Assembly: GCA_007922225.1 (NCBI GenBank)
Contig: ML679958.1
Span: forward strand, 54,578,838 to 54,642,837
Direction of reading: 5' to 3'
DNA: 64,000 nucleotides
DNA from: Emydura subglobosa
Lineage: Eukaryota > Chordata > Testudines > Chelidae
The position numbers were made by a program, and so were the translations under genes. Shown in pieces: positions 1 through 12,000 of the stretch. How positions within the stretch are numbered: position 1 is the stretch's first letter; each line of letters begins with the position of its first letter. The notes beneath the pieces were generated by a model. The model searched no databases and was not told the DNA's origin. It worked only from the letters and a program-made list of their open reading frames with translations.

Positions 1-117
1 ATCTGTCATCATTAATTTAATCCACACAACAAACTAGTGATGAGGCAGTCTCTTTTTGCTGCTGTTTTAGTACTTGGTAGTTTTCTTCCTTGCCCAAGAG
101 ATCCATCAATTTTGTTT

Positions 118-621
118 TGAATGTGGATGAAAATGCTTAAAAATTACCTATTTATGATTGATGTTGCAGGGCAAGCATGGCCTGATACACATAACTGAAG
201 TGTTTTGCTCCATTGCTTGGACAGAGAAGGAGAGTGTATTTTCCATACCTTGCCAGATAGAGGTGATACATATGTTTCTGCTATTACTGTTTTGGAAATT
301 CACTTTACTCCAAAGGTTAATATAGTTTCTGAATGTCATAGATTCCAATAGCATGAAGAAATGTCTGAAGGAATTATGGTCCAGTATATGGTAGTTATCC
401 ATTTTCTACTTGGTGTAAGAGTTAGTGATGACACAGATGAACTACTTAAGAGACTAATTAGTGGAAGACATATACAAATTCATGAAAGATTGTTACATGA
501 ACCTCATTTTTCATTGCAAAAAGAAATTTTTCAAGCATGCCATAGTGTGTCAGCTATTAATAATGCAGAGATGCTTACTGAGGGAGATACACTGCCCATT
601 GAAGTGGCTCTCATAAGATAG
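118..621 (+). pseudogene. Ty3/gypsy retrotransposon gag fragment (decayed)
   Basis: One reading frame with two in-frame stops resembles the Gag domain of vertebrate Ty3/gypsy elements of the K02A2.6-like group. Seen in order: a WMKM-type start of the domain at about 124, a LLHCLDREGEYIF-like helix near 206-244, GDTYVSAI near 264-287, FTPKVNIVSECHRF near 303-344, then an open stretch from 361 to 621 containing HERLLHEPHFSLQKEI. In the family this protein forms the internal particle. No LTR, nucleocapsid zinc knuckle or pol follows; after 621 the sequence becomes non-coding and A/T-rich. It is therefore an isolated, truncated and stop-riddled piece, and it belongs to a different subfamily from the gag remnant near 54.8 kb. 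The family call rests on motif order and is fairly firm; the exact subfamily is unknown. Confidence 0.6.
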
Positions 622-1079
622 ATTCAGAAATCAGAAACCAAACATCATAAGCACAAGGCTTTTTTTTTTTTTTTTTGCGCTACTTAGATCTTTCTCTCTG
701 CAAGACAGAAAAAAAGGTCACGTTCATGTTTTCATTGTAGTTCAATTACCCACTTAGTAAAGCTTTGGTGTATTCTGAAGAGAGAGCAAAATATAAGGTT
801 TGTGGGCAAATTAGGCACTTGCTACATTACATTAGTGGGCAAAAAAATCCCAGGGACTCTGCAACATCAATGATGTTCTTAAAACACACTGTACCATATT
901 TCCTTGATATCAAATCTCCAAAATGTAGAATACCTTGTAATACAAGCATGAAACTGAGTTGTTACCTCAAGGCTGTGGATAGATTGGGTGAATTTCATGA
1001 ATATTAAATGGAGCCCCTCCTGTGGACTTTTGTGTAACAATTGTGCCCCAAACCCTCTCCCACTTTCAGAAAAAAAACA
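622..1079. other. AT-rich spacer, no gene seen
   Basis: Holds a T-tract near 660-676 and no recognisable gene. The small open frames here lack codon structure or homology that I can see. Confidence 0.5.
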
Positions 1080-1700
1080 GGGCCTATATATCATAGGCGG
1101 AGTTTGACTGCTTAATTTGCGAGGGGGGAGGGAAAGGGGGGGAAGAGATAGCAGGAGCTCCCCCACAGATCTGGAGCCCAATGTGACCCTCAGAGAAAAT
1201 GGCAGCGGGGAACCACACCTCGTCACCGGGATTATCCTTGGGCAGCAGCATGGACAAAGCTGTTGCCTCAGGGAGCCTGCAGAGCAGCAGCAGTGTGGGT
1301 AGCATGTCTGGTAGCAGCGGGGGGGCAGGCAGCAGCAGTAGCTGCTGGAAGCAGTGCTTCAACTGGAGGCAGAAACAGCTGTGCAAAGTGCGCGGTGTGG
1401 AGCTGGACCGGCTCTGTCCCCCACTCCACCAGCAATGCTGGGCCCGCCACCTGCAGCAGCCTTCCCTTGCCTCCACTCCCCTCCTAAGGGTCCCCCATCC
1501 CCAACACCTGCCCAGAGCTGCCTGAGTGAAGTGCCAGGGTTCCCACTGCAGCCCGGTGCCCCTCACCCAGCAAGAGGAGACAGCTCCATCATCATAAGTT
1601 TGGGGGAGCATTGTCCCCCATATCTCCCCAAACTCCACCCATGGCGCCTCCCCACGTTCCATCTCATGCTCCCTGAGGGGGACCTGCTCCCAGTTTGAGA
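1080..1700 (+). repeat. GC-rich dispersed repeat with serine-rich open frame
   Basis: A sharply bounded GC-rich island in AT-rich DNA. It begins with a GGCGGAGTTTGACTGCTT-like phrase that recurs in degenerate form near 5,655-5,690, so at least the left part is repetitive. An open frame at 1,199-1,525 starts at an ATG in good context and encodes 108 residues dominated by Ser, Gly and Gln, largely produced by AGC-type triplet runs near 1,285-1,350. The right end (1,590-1,700) has the CCCCCATATCTCCCC and TTTGAGAACCGTTGC phrases typical of dispersed sauropsid repeats. I do not recognise a protein family. It could be a retroposed 5' exon or simply compositional open reading. The coding interpretation is weak. 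Confidence 0.4.
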
Positions 1701-1849
1701 ACCGTTGCTAGACTACAGTACAGGACAGTTAGGGTCTTGTACTCACCGGGCATTACAGAAATAATAAATATTAGTAATAAAGAAGACTTGAGGTCTAATT
1801 GTTCACACACACCTCTACTGCCATATGTATCACACAGACATCATTATTA

Positions 1850-2291
1850 GAGCTGATGGGGAATTTTCTGACTGAATGTTATTTTTGGTCAGAAATTGTT
1901 GATTCATTGCAACTGAAACCATTCCTGGGAAAGTGTTGTTTTGATGAATCTCAAAGAAGCATTTGGAAAAAAAATTGAAATGATTAAAATGTTTTATTTC
2001 TACCATTTTCAGAACAAAGGTTTGCTTTTTGATTCAAAATTACTTTTTGTTTTGAAATCTTAGTTATTTTATGCTAAAAAGAATTACAAAATAAAAAGGT
2101 CAAAATTGAAAGGAAACATTTTGAAATTATCTAAATTAAACTTGTCAACTGATCTGATCCAATTTTTTTTTCAGATTATCATTTTGCAAACATTTTTGAG
2201 ACATTAACTCTTTGTCCCATTTCAGGACTGGAAAAGATGTCAAAATCTTGAAAATTTTCATGGGATGGGAAAACCCTTTCCTGCCCAGCTC
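1850..2291. mobile_element. TA-flanked inverted-repeat element (MITE-like), copy 1
   Basis: The ends are inverted: GAGCTGATGGGGAATTTTC at the left and the reverse complement of GAGCTGGGCAGGAAAGGG at the right. A TA dinucleotide lies immediately outside each end (1,848-1,849 and 2,292-2,293). The interior is A/T-rich with many AAAATTTT-type blocks and no coding frame. Related copies end at 8,039, 32,649 and begin at 60,607, also next to TA. TA target duplications are characteristic of Tc1/mariner-type transposons, so a non-autonomous mariner-like element is the working call. It is old and the inverted repeats are imperfect. Confidence 0.5.
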
Positions 2292-2293
2292 TA

Positions 2294-4110
2294 ATAAATA
2301 TATTTCCTTACTTCACAAATAAACATTTTGATATAATATAATATATCTGCAAAGTACTCTTCAGGCTAATGAGTGGTAGAGGTAAGATGAAAGATCCTGA
2401 GTTCTGGACATAGGACAAGAGATCCTGAGCTTTGAATGCATTAGGTTATTTGGCTACGGGACATAGATATGAGCTCTTTTTCATGTGGTTTTTTAAGTTA
2501 AAAAAATTAATTAAACTGTATCCAGAATATTTTACCCAGTTCTGATAGCAATTTTTTTCACTTACTGAAGTGGTGGTCCCCATAGAAAAACAAACAAAAA
2601 CCTGAGACATTTTGGAAAAAAGCTTGGAATGGTGTTGCCTGTATTAAGAGTGTTCTATGCTAAATGGAATCTTTTACTCTTCCAAAAAGAGTTTGGCATC
2701 TTCATGAGTATTAACTTCTTATACAAAGAAAGATGGGGATAATCTAGTGTTTCCTGTAATGTCTAATATTTTGGAGGCATCACAGCAGCTATGCAGGCTG
2801 CTCTGTTTGCATCTTCACTGAACTACAGTTGCTTGTTACTTTTGTATATTATTTCTCATATTCAAGTTATTTCAAATGAAATTCCAGTCTACAGAACTGT
2901 ATGTCATTCTGTAATGCTGCAAGTCATGCTTTTGGCTCTGTTGTGGACACAGGCTCTTCAATGTTTATATTACCAAAGCTTCTTAACCAGAAGTAGAAAA
3001 TAATTTCCATTTGACATTACCTGAGGTCTGACATAACCTTTTCCAGAGAAGATTTGCTTGTGTTAGGCTGTCTTGAGGTCCATACTATACATGATGGCAT
3101 AGTTCTTTGCTTCATTTCTTTATTGTCAAAGCCAATAAGTCTTTACCAAGTATTAATCTGATGTTTGCCCTTCAGCTGCACATTTCAGGGTCTCTGAAAT
3201 GTAACAATAATGGTAGAATCAATTAATGATCCTGTTTAGGGCATAGAAAACACTTCACCTGTGTGCTATCTTAGGAGAAAATATTTGCATTCAAAGCAAA
3301 GTGTGCATGTTTATTATTGCCAGTTCTGCTTTCAATTGGCATTTCATCTGAAATGTTTGTAGTTGCAAAAAGGCAGTTTTTGAAATTGAAAGCTGCTTTC
3401 TCTCTACCACAAAATTGCATCTCAAAAGCCACAATCCTAGCTGCTAGGAAAAGTATATAAGATTCAGTTTTGTAGGCCCATTCCTAGGGAAAACAATTCT
3501 TTTTTGAAAGAAAAATTCCAATATGGCTTCGTGTCAGCTTTTATGGTCCCTCTTGTTTTGCAGATATCTGTTTCACATCATGGATAGTCAGAAGTTCCTT
3601 TTTCAGCCTGATAGTTGGATATCCAATCCATTTTGTCCCACAGCAGCCACCTGTTGTGACACAAGTTGGTATCACTTTTCCACTTGGTGATCTGTACAGA
3701 ATGTAGATCAGATGCCATGCGTGTCAGGTTGTATCTGATTTCATTAAGCAGCTGTTATAAGGGAGTTGAGGGAATTTACAATTAAGCAAAGCCAGCCTGA
3801 ATTACCTGTCTCCTCACTTCACCTATATGCACCTTTTTTTTACTTTTTTCATGTACGTCTCTGTGAGTAGAGGAAAAAATGCCCTGAAACAGATCTGTAA
3901 AGCCCTCACCTTATTCTCCTCAGGATTTAACTCAGTTGCACAGCCTGCAGTATACTGCCCTCTAAAAATGGCTAACTGGTGCCAAAATGAGATTACTGTG
4001 TGTTATACAAAATGGGCTGTTTTTAATGTTTCCTCAGCTTTCTCTCCCCTGTTCATTTGTCTGTTCCAAGGAAGTGTTGCCTCTACTTACACTAGAAGTG
4101 AAATCCTAAG
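2294..4110. other. AT-rich DNA, no gene seen
   Basis: About 1.8 kb without a coding signal or a repeat I can name. Small open frames (for example 2,791-3,003) show no domain. Confidence 0.5.
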
Positions 4111-4114
4111 CCCT

Positions 4115-4265
4115 ATGAAGTCAATGGCAAAACTCCAGTTGACTTCAATAGGGCCGAGATTGAACCCTTACTTCTCTAGGGCATAGGTTATCTTTTTGAA
4201 GTATTTGTACAGCACCTAGCACAGATGAGCCCTAATCCTTGATTGGGACCTTGGTATGCTACTGT
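4115..4265 (-). repeat. Old dispersed repeats (palindromic phrase plus MIR/L3-like tail)
   Basis: 4,118-4,172 contains GAAGTCAATGGC followed by its near reverse complement TTGACTTCAATAGGG, a phrase repeated in this window near 8,880, 12,020 and 12,700. 4,203-4,265 has TGTACAGCACCTAGCACA followed by a GATTGGGACCTTGG phrase, the reverse of a motif seen at 10,200 and 19,660. Both are ancient interspersed repeat fragments; the exact family (MIR, L2/L3) is not settled. Confidence 0.5.
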
Positions 4266-5640
4266 AATTCAAGAAAATAATGAAGGCAAGATTTGCAAAA
4301 TACAAATGAGCGGTATACCTATCCCCATCCCCTCTCAGAAATAATTATTTTATAATATTCTTTGCACCGTTTATCTTACTCTTGTCTATTGATATAGTTA
4401 GCGATACTTTTGGGAGGCTTAAACTAAATGGGTGGCTCATATTATCTGTACTTAATTATTATTTCCCTTTCTCCTGTCAGCTACATTCTGGTTTATGAGT
4501 TCTCTACAGCTGACACAGAAATATGCATTCTAAACAGGAAAGTGATGTCCCCAATCCAGGAGACTAATGAAATAGTCCCACATTTCCTCCATGAAAAGGA
4601 GGTACCGATGGAAAATTAATTTGTATTAGGAACAAAGCAACACAGTATTTAAACCTATTCTAAGTAACTCAACAAATGAAACCATCAAAGCAGAGTCTGC
4701 AACAGTAACTATAATCTCCCACACACCGATTACCTAAAAATGTCCCTTAGCTGAATCCATTCTAAAATGATAAGGGATGGTCAATTAAATGACAACATTG
4801 CCATGGGCCATTTTTTTCTTCTTCAGTCAATACAACAGGCTTATGAACCTTAGCCTAATTTTTCTATTAGTACTGTTCGATTACCTTTTAGTTTCTTGTT
4901 ATACTATGCTGGCAGTTGATTATACAGTAAATGCTAGTCTTGCTTCCCATTATGATTTACTACAAATACTATCAGAACATATTTGGCTTCCATTATTAGC
5001 CACAAAGAAAATCCATAGCAGATGTTTTATGATAATGGATGCCAATTTACATCTAGTGATTTCATTTATTTGGTTGCTCTCATGTGAAAGATATTAAAAA
5101 TACAAGTCTTGGTAAACCATTTGCTTACTATGGGGAAACTGAGAGATTTGAAGGTGTCCTAAAATTACATATCAACTGCTGCAAAAGAGCAAATAAGGTG
5201 GGAAAGACCTTTATCTCTGAGTTTCTTCAAAATGACAAAGCTAGGCACATATAACAACAGTGACGTCTCCTATTGAACTTCTATGTGGGTATAAAATGAG
5301 AATCAAACCGAACATACTGGCCAGTTGTTAATCATTCTGTCAGTGACTTGTGCATGACTGGGTTAAGGACAAAGATTCTAAGCCTAATGCATGATAGAAT
5401 ATACTCCCCGTATATTCATTTCAGTACAGAAATAATAAAAAAAAAACCCAGATAACACAGCATGGCAGAATGGGTATCCAAGTACTGGACTGTCAGACAA
5501 CAAAAGGACAGGGAGAGAGCAGGGGAGCAGTGACAAAGCTGGTCAGAATCAGGAGACACCCAAAAAAGAGAGGGTGCAAGGACATTCAGTCCAAACAGCT
5601 CCCTCCCCAAAATGTAGAAGTTTTCATGTATCTTGTGATT
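4266..5640. other. AT-rich DNA, no gene seen
   Basis: No recognisable gene. The right part (5,460-5,640) is more G/A-rich and leads into the GC-rich repeat that follows. Confidence 0.45.
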
Positions 5641-5860
5641 CCAGGGGCATGAGCAGGAATTTAAATTTGACTGCTTTTGGAGGGGCATGTTCTCTAACCC
5701 CGCCGTGGCCCTAAAACTGGAGGAGCTCTCTGCTTTCCTGCCGTGGCCCCGGGGCTGAAGGAATTCTGTGCCCCCAACAATCATTAGGAGTGGGGGGTGG
5801 TTCTTGTGCTTATGCTTGCTTCTCGGCTCCCTCCCTCCCGCCGGTGCATGTCCCTGCTTG
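5641..5860 (+). repeat. GC-rich dispersed repeat fragment
   Basis: Contains TTTGACTGCTTTTGGAGGG, matching the left part of the GC-rich block at 1,095-1,130, followed by GGCCCCGGGGC and CTCCCTCCCTCCCGCCGG. Probably the same family as the 1.1-kb block, here truncated. No coding content is recognised. Confidence 0.4.
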
Positions 5861-7690
5861 CATCATATATTATTGGATTATATAGCTCTTTCATACTGAA
5901 ATTGGGGAGGGGTCAAAACAAAGACAAAACTAACCTAAGTAAATAAATAAAATAAATAAAAAACAAGCAACTGAATGGCTAACTGACTCTACTAATAAAA
6001 GACAGCCAGGGAAAGAAGTGATCTGTAAGAAAACTAGATGTACAAAAATACTCATTTTACTCCTGATGCAGAAGTACATTAATGTTAAGGAGAAGCCCAG
6101 CATTGCCCTACCGGTATCCCCATTGTTTTTAATGGGAGCGGAATAACATCAATTCTAAGCACCTTTGAAAATTCCACCCTATGTCTGTCTGAGCTATTGT
6201 TTTAGATAAAGGGAATAAGTACACAGTGCTGAATAAGCTAAATGCATTATATTATGCAACCGCAGTGGGTCTCAGGATCCTCTGAAACACCCAGTGTAAG
6301 CCCTTTTTTAATAGATACTGGACAAAAATACTTATTAGTGTTATACCCCTGATGTAATCTCAGTTTGCACAGGCGCAAATGAATCTGGCCCACAGTGCCT
6401 CTGCTCATTCTATCTGATGGTTTGATATATAAAATAATATAATGTGGTACTTTTCAGCTTTAAAGTACACACAAAACAAACAACACCATAATGTTCCTCA
6501 TGGCTTAAAGCTGTGAGAGGCAGTGAAGCAGTAACTCAAACCCTACCTCCACCCCATGCAGAAAAGAGGAATTCCACATGCACAGAGGATGCTCCATACA
6601 CAGATCTTGTGAACAAATTCCCCAAGTAATCTACTGTGGTAGGGGAAAGGAAAGTGAGAAAAAGGCCTCTGGGAATTGGCGGTATCGTGGTATAGTGAAG
6701 ATCGAGTGATAGAGTTGGAATTGGTCAGTCTGACATTTCTAAATGTACTGTATAAATGACAACATGATCCTTGAAAGGTTTTTCTATGTTTGGATTTTCA
6801 GGAATTTTGCTTCAGCTCTTTCTTCCTTTTTGTATAGTACAATTTTCAAATGTTCATTGTCAAGGGAAGCTCTCTGTTATTGTGATAGTACTATATATGA
6901 ATGGGCATGATTTGCCAATTAAAGAGCTTTTTTGTCCTTTTTAATATTGTTAGCACTAAAGAGTAACCTAACAAAAATACTATACTGTGCAGGACCCTCA
7001 GAGCCACTACTAAGAATTAACTCTGAAAACAATGCCTGGTTGTTATTGAGAACAGGTGGTTAGGGCTAATGGTCCCACTCATGAGTGTACAATAGGGCAT
7101 CCAGGGAAAGAGAAGATCAAAGCACAAACAACAGTTAGGAAAATGATCCATTACAGACTTCTAGGCAGTCTATCAATCATCCTCTTTTTTTTATTTAGTG
7201 AACAGATGAGAAGGAAAGGAGTGACAATGATGTAAGGGGGAGAAAAAACAAGTCCCTTATTATGCAGGGACAAGGAATCATGATAGAAGAGAGCTCTTTG
7301 TTATTTAGAACAACAAAGCAGATCTAGCTAGTATCTAGCTATTAAACATGAGATAGAAATATTGGAGAACCTGTATGTTTTTGTAGTGTCTTAGAGAATG
7401 AGCTCTTAACTCACAAGTATCACTTTGGAACACATGTTGCCATTTTGAAAAAAATCGAGTCAGATCCAAAGACAAAACTCTGAGTAAGGAATGCAGGATT
7501 TGGCCCTGCATACATAGGGTTAGTCTGTATGTATGCCAGATTTCGCTGTGGAGTGATAAGCAGGAAGCTCCCCCCTTTCCTTGTGTGGCTGCGCAAACGT
7601 CTCACACTCAGCAGTCCTTGCTCTTTGGACAGTGCAGGATGTTTCATTAAAGCTGGGTAAAGCATGGATATTTTTGGCTTGCTGGTAATT
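5861..7690. other. AT-rich DNA, no gene seen
   Basis: About 1.8 kb with AAATA runs near 5,940-5,965 and no gene, RNA or repeat that I can name. Confidence 0.5.
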
Positions 7691-8039
7691 CTGAACAATA
7701 AAAATAAGTTTAAAAAAATAGTTTTGGGTTGATTGAAACATTTCATTCAACCTGAACTGAAATGCTTCATTTCAATTTTGAGCATTTCTTTTTCTTTTCT
7801 TTTTTTTTATATTTTAAAAAATAAAGATAATTTCAAAACAAGAAGTTGTTTTGAAAATTCAAGTGTTTTCATATGAAAATGTCAATGATATGCTTTATTT
7901 GGGGGGATTTTTAAGATTTTTTTTTTTTTTTTACTGAAATGTTGAACAAAACCGACATGAATTTATACAGTGTTGTGGTGTTACTGAAATCTTCATTTTT
8001 TGCCTAAAAAAGTTTCTGTATGAATTTTTTGCCCAGTTC
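7691..8039. mobile_element. TA-flanked inverted-repeat element, copy 2
   Basis: Ends in TTTTTTGCCCAGTTC followed by TA (8,040-8,041), the same end and flank as copy 1. The interior is dominated by AAAATTT/TTTTGAAA blocks and a long T-tract at 7,916-7,932. The left end is unclear and possibly lost; 7,691 is an estimate. Confidence 0.4.
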
Positions 8040-8041
8040 TA

Positions 8042-9040
8042 GTTTTTGTTCCTGCTTCCCCAGCAAGGAGCAGAATTGTAAAGTGGGATGGGAGAGATAG
8101 GGCTATGTCTCCACCCCCACCCCCATTGGCTCTTTGCTCCCCAATGTGGTGTCTCCATTCAATCTGGATTGGAACAGATTTCTCACCCACCATATGCACA
8201 GGGAAATATCAGAAGACTATACCTTTGCTAGCACATCATCTGGTGTGGTACAGCTCTGTAAAACTCTATGCAGGGCTATGGCTTAAAAACCACAATCTAA
8301 GAATTTGTTTCAATTCTTGAAATGCTTATGAACGTTCTTTATGTTTAGAAAATCCCCTTTTAAAGTTTTGAAGCTTTTTAAAATGAGTTACCAAGTCTTT
8401 GTTATAATCCTCACTGTATATGCCATCCCCCATGCTATCCCAGATACACAATATGAAAAACATTTAGGATGGATATAAAACATTAGAAAATATCTATGGT
8501 GTTTTGTTGTTGTTTTTAAAATGAAATATCCCCAGCTGTACTTGGCTTCTTGCTTGTGCACAGGCAGGGCCACTTTTTGAGAGATAGCTGTCTTCCACTC
8601 TGCCTGAACTGGAGAATAAGTCTCTCAAGTCCCTCCATTTAAAGAGTTTTAAAATATAAAAATAGCTTGTTTGTACTGCAACAATATGTATAGGAGGCCC
8701 AATGTACTAGGCATTATAAGACAGAAGTTTCACAAGGACATTGGTTCATAAGACACAAATCTAAGATAAGAAGTAAGTGGGAACAATAAACAGGCAGCAG
8801 GAGGTAGGTCGCTGTGGGAGAGTTATGAATACTGTAATAAGCAAATATCATAACACATCAGGGTGAAATTCTGGCCTCACTGAAGTCAATGGCAAAGCTT
8901 CCATGGACGTTCCGGGGGGTAGCCTAAACCTTGTTGATCAGATCAGTAGAATTTAAAGGAGGAGTGTTTGTTTGTTTGATTTTTAATTAGAATGTAAACT
9001 CAGCAGAAAAAAATACTTGCAGTAAGCAAGATGCTTTTTT
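8042..9040. other. AT-rich DNA with one short old repeat phrase
   Basis: No gene seen. 8,860-8,905 carries the CTGAAGTCAATGGCAAAGC phrase shared with other old repeats in the window. Confidence 0.45.
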
Positions 9041-9860
9041 CAAGAGATGTTTGTGACAGCAAGTTGCTATGTGTAGCCTATCAGTATAGGTAGGTAAAAT
9101 ATAAATGTGTATTAAGGAAGTAATGCAAATTCAAAAGCCTACAGGTCTCAAGTCTGTAAAGACAATAGCTTAGCCAAATTCAAGTCCAAGGCCTAAAAGC
9201 TTGTCATAAGTAACTAACTTATAAATAACTCCATAGCACAAGGTATCGTAAGTGTCGCTAAACTGCTGACAGGTAATCACAAGGTGCCGGTTTATAACAG
9301 CTTTAGAAATTTTCACTTAGGAACACCAGCAGATGTTTGACCACAAGAATGCTATAGTAACTAATTGATGTATATGCTAATAGGCTTGAGGTAAAAGGCC
9401 TAGTAACCTATGGGGAAAGGGTACCTCAACATTAGTAGTGTGAGGAAATACAGATAAGGAAAAGGGACTGAAATCCCTACTGAACATGCATTAGGCATAG
9501 TGGGCATCAGTATAATACATTATAAAAGCTGTGTCCCACCCTGTGTGCCTGGGGAGATGCCAGGACGACTAATCCTGGTGATGATGATGATAAGAATGCT
9601 GATGAGAAGGATAACTGACACTTTGGGTTTTTCCACAAGGGATGGTGAATACATAGATGGTCAGACTCTGGATGTTTTGACCATTCTGTATGATCTCTGC
9701 CTACTTTGCTGGGTTGGAGTTTTTGTGATTTTGCTAATTGTGCTAATAAAAATATTACAAGGTCAGAATGTCTTTCCTAAGTCTAATTGTTTCTCCCATG
9801 CACACCGGGGCACATGTAATAACTCTAATGCTTCTGGGTCTGGTCACAAGGTTAATTGGT
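9041..9860 (+). mobile_element. Putative solo LTR of an endogenous retrovirus
   Basis: The layout is that of a retroviral LTR on the plus strand: an A/T-rich upstream U3-like part, a TATAAAAG box at 9,521-9,528, and an AATAAA poly(A) signal at 9,745-9,750 about 220 bases downstream, followed by a T/G-rich stretch. No internal retroviral genes flank it on either side. Exact ends and target duplication could not be fixed. The open frame at 9,500-9,880 lies within the predicted R/U5 part, contains ATG-repeat (GATGATGATGAT) sequence and is not considered a gene. Confidence 0.5.
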
Positions 9861-10190
9861 ATTTTAATTGGTCAATATAAATAATACATAATCAATAGAT
9901 CAGGCAACACATGAGCTGAAAAGGAAACAGAAGTGTGACCAGTTTGGGGTTCAATCCAGCACTATGACCCCTGGGTGAAGAACCCTACTTCCCCTCTGCC
10001 ATGCAGCCAGTGTTAATCCTTTCTATTGAGCACCACTGCAGGTGAGGGAGAAGCTGACCTAAAATTAAGCCCTTGGCACTGGTGACCAGCACATGCACCC
10101 TGGAATGGGTGCTTAAAATGTACTGCTTGGGTGAACACTCCTGCCAGTAAACATATATACTGGAATTATTCATTATTATTCTTCATTATT
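9861..10190. other. Spacer, no gene seen
   Basis: Mixed composition, no coding signal or named repeat. Confidence 0.4.
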
Positions 10191-10265
10191 TGTATTGTGG
10201 TAGCACCAGGAACCTACTGTGCTAAGCACTGTACAAACACAGAACAAAAAGGTGGTCCCAATACA
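10191..10265 (+). repeat. Old dispersed repeat fragment (MIR/L3-like)
   Basis: TGTGCTAAGCACTGTACAAA at 10,218-10,237 followed by AAAGGTGGTCCCA is the same motif series as at 19,650-19,710. It is an ancient interspersed fragment of uncertain family. Confidence 0.45.
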
Positions 10266-10632
10266 ACCAGAGAAAATGTGTTGAAAAATCTAAAACAATA
10301 TTAACTGAAAAGGTTTAACAGTATTTATCCAGATCTGTTTTTGATGGATTTAGCAATTATGTGTCAAAGCAATATTTTGCCACAGTTAAGTGAAGAAGCT
10401 CTGATCACTTACTCTTAGTTACACAGCTAATTCAATATTTGGGACTTTGGTGTTCATGTAATTTTTAATCAATGATTCATTTTAGCGTGATTGTCTGTCT
10501 AAGATTTTACCTTGATGGTACACTTGAGTCTATTGATAGAAATATTCAGACATCAGCAACAGAACTAATAGGTTACAAAAATAGTTTGAAGATGACAGGG
10601 TGTTAGTGAAGATACAAGAAAAATGAAGATAA

Positions 10633-10666
10633 TGTTTACAAATAGTTGTAGTGAGACAAAATGCAT
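10633..10666 (+). repeat. 34-bp direct repeat, copy A
   Basis: Begins TGTTTACAAATAGTTG and ends AAAATGCAT; 33 of 34 bases match copy B, 887 bases downstream. Confidence 0.85.
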
Positions 10667-11506
10667 CTTTAATAATTGATTTAAAATTAAACTACTGAAT
10701 GGCTGATTGTGAGATAAAGCTAAAACATTCAAGTAACCTGGCCTGTGAATGCATAAAATGCAATTTTAGAATATCATGTTGATTTTATGATGGAAAAGTA
10801 CTTAATATGTCAGACAATTTATATGAGAGTCACATAGTCTTTAAATTGGAAATCCATTAGATGCCAGTGAAACAAATGCAGCTCCTTCTGATTACTCCTA
10901 TTATCATTTGGGGGTGGCTAATAATACAGTGCAGAAATATACTGTATATAAGTTATCTAATGGCACATAGTTGAGAGAAGTAATGTTGTAGAAAATATTA
11001 ATATATTACTGTAACTTGCAAGGTTACTATTAAATCATACAGTTATTAGAAGACTTAATGGAAAAGGAAACACTGTCTTTCATCTCTTTGCAAAGGAAGG
11101 CTTAGTAGAAACACATTACTAGCTATTTTGGACTACTACACAGACATATGATTTAAACATGGCAAGATATGGCTGTGCACACTTGTTAAAAAAGATGGAC
11201 TATTTTTTAAGTTCACATCTCATGAAAGTTTATATTTAAATTAAGAGTGAAAAGAATCTGAGTTCTCATGAATGTTGAATCAACAAGTGCAGGAATTTCA
11301 TCAGACTGATGGATTTTTAGGACTGGTGAGGTATAGACATTTTGGGGCATGCGTTCATGTTTATAATCCCATTCGTTTTCATGTGGTATAGCCAAGAAGT
11401 ATTTTCATAAGTCATTTTCCTAGTTAAATCATTTAAAAACCTAATTAAAAATAAATGGTACTATTCCTTGTTTTAAAAATCAATTATAAAAATGAAGCCT
11501 AGAGAG

Positions 11507-11553
11507 GTGTGTGTGTGTGTGTTTACAAATAGTTGTAGTGAGAAAAAATGCAT
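11507..11553 (+). repeat. GT microsatellite joined to 34-bp direct repeat, copy B
   Basis: A run of GT dinucleotides runs straight into copy B (11,520-11,553), which differs from copy A only by an A for C. Confidence 0.85.
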
Positions 11554-12000
11554 GTATGTGTATGTATCTACCAATAGCGATGTCAACCTTGTGTGTGTGT
11601 CTATGCCGAGAGATGTCTACACAAATCTCAGAACAATGTATTGATTACTTTAGAAATTAAATGCTATGAATAAATTAAGGGAAGTTCCTGAATGATCTCT
11701 CATGCTTCTCTTATTTGTGTACAAGGAAAAAATATCAATTTAAAATATATGGGGGAGACTGAAGCACAGGGGAAATTGTACTGTAGGCTGTTTAAGAAAG
11801 GTCAGGATAAAATAGAAAGGGATAGTGTAGCCTCATATGTAAAAGGAAAAATTAGAAAATTAACAAAAATTAACAGACTTTGTGTAATTTACAGCCAGAA
11901 CAGAATCTTCATGACTCAAAAGACAGATAATTAGGATGTGATCTGCATAGTACATCACATGGTGATTATGAGTAATCCATACTTTAAATGGTAGAAGTCT

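Larger units (their letters stand above)
10266..12000. other. AT-rich DNA with a duplicated 34-bp segment
   Basis: No gene recognised. The segment at 10,633-10,666 recurs at 11,520-11,553 with a single difference, and the second copy directly follows a GT microsatellite (11,507-11,521). Otherwise unremarkable A/T-rich sequence. Confidence 0.5.

Noticed and set aside
3827..4186. 119-residue open frame on the plus strand
   Set aside because: No domain, and its end overlaps an old dispersed palindromic repeat; looks like chance.
5416..5784. 122-residue minus-strand open frame
   Set aside because: Lies over a GC-rich repeat shared with 1.1 kb; composition explains the open frame.
9500..9880. 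126-residue frame with a hydrophobic stretch, initially suggestive of a small membrane protein
   Set aside because: It begins upstream of the LTR TATA box and runs through the predicted R/U5; GAT repeats produce the Met run.
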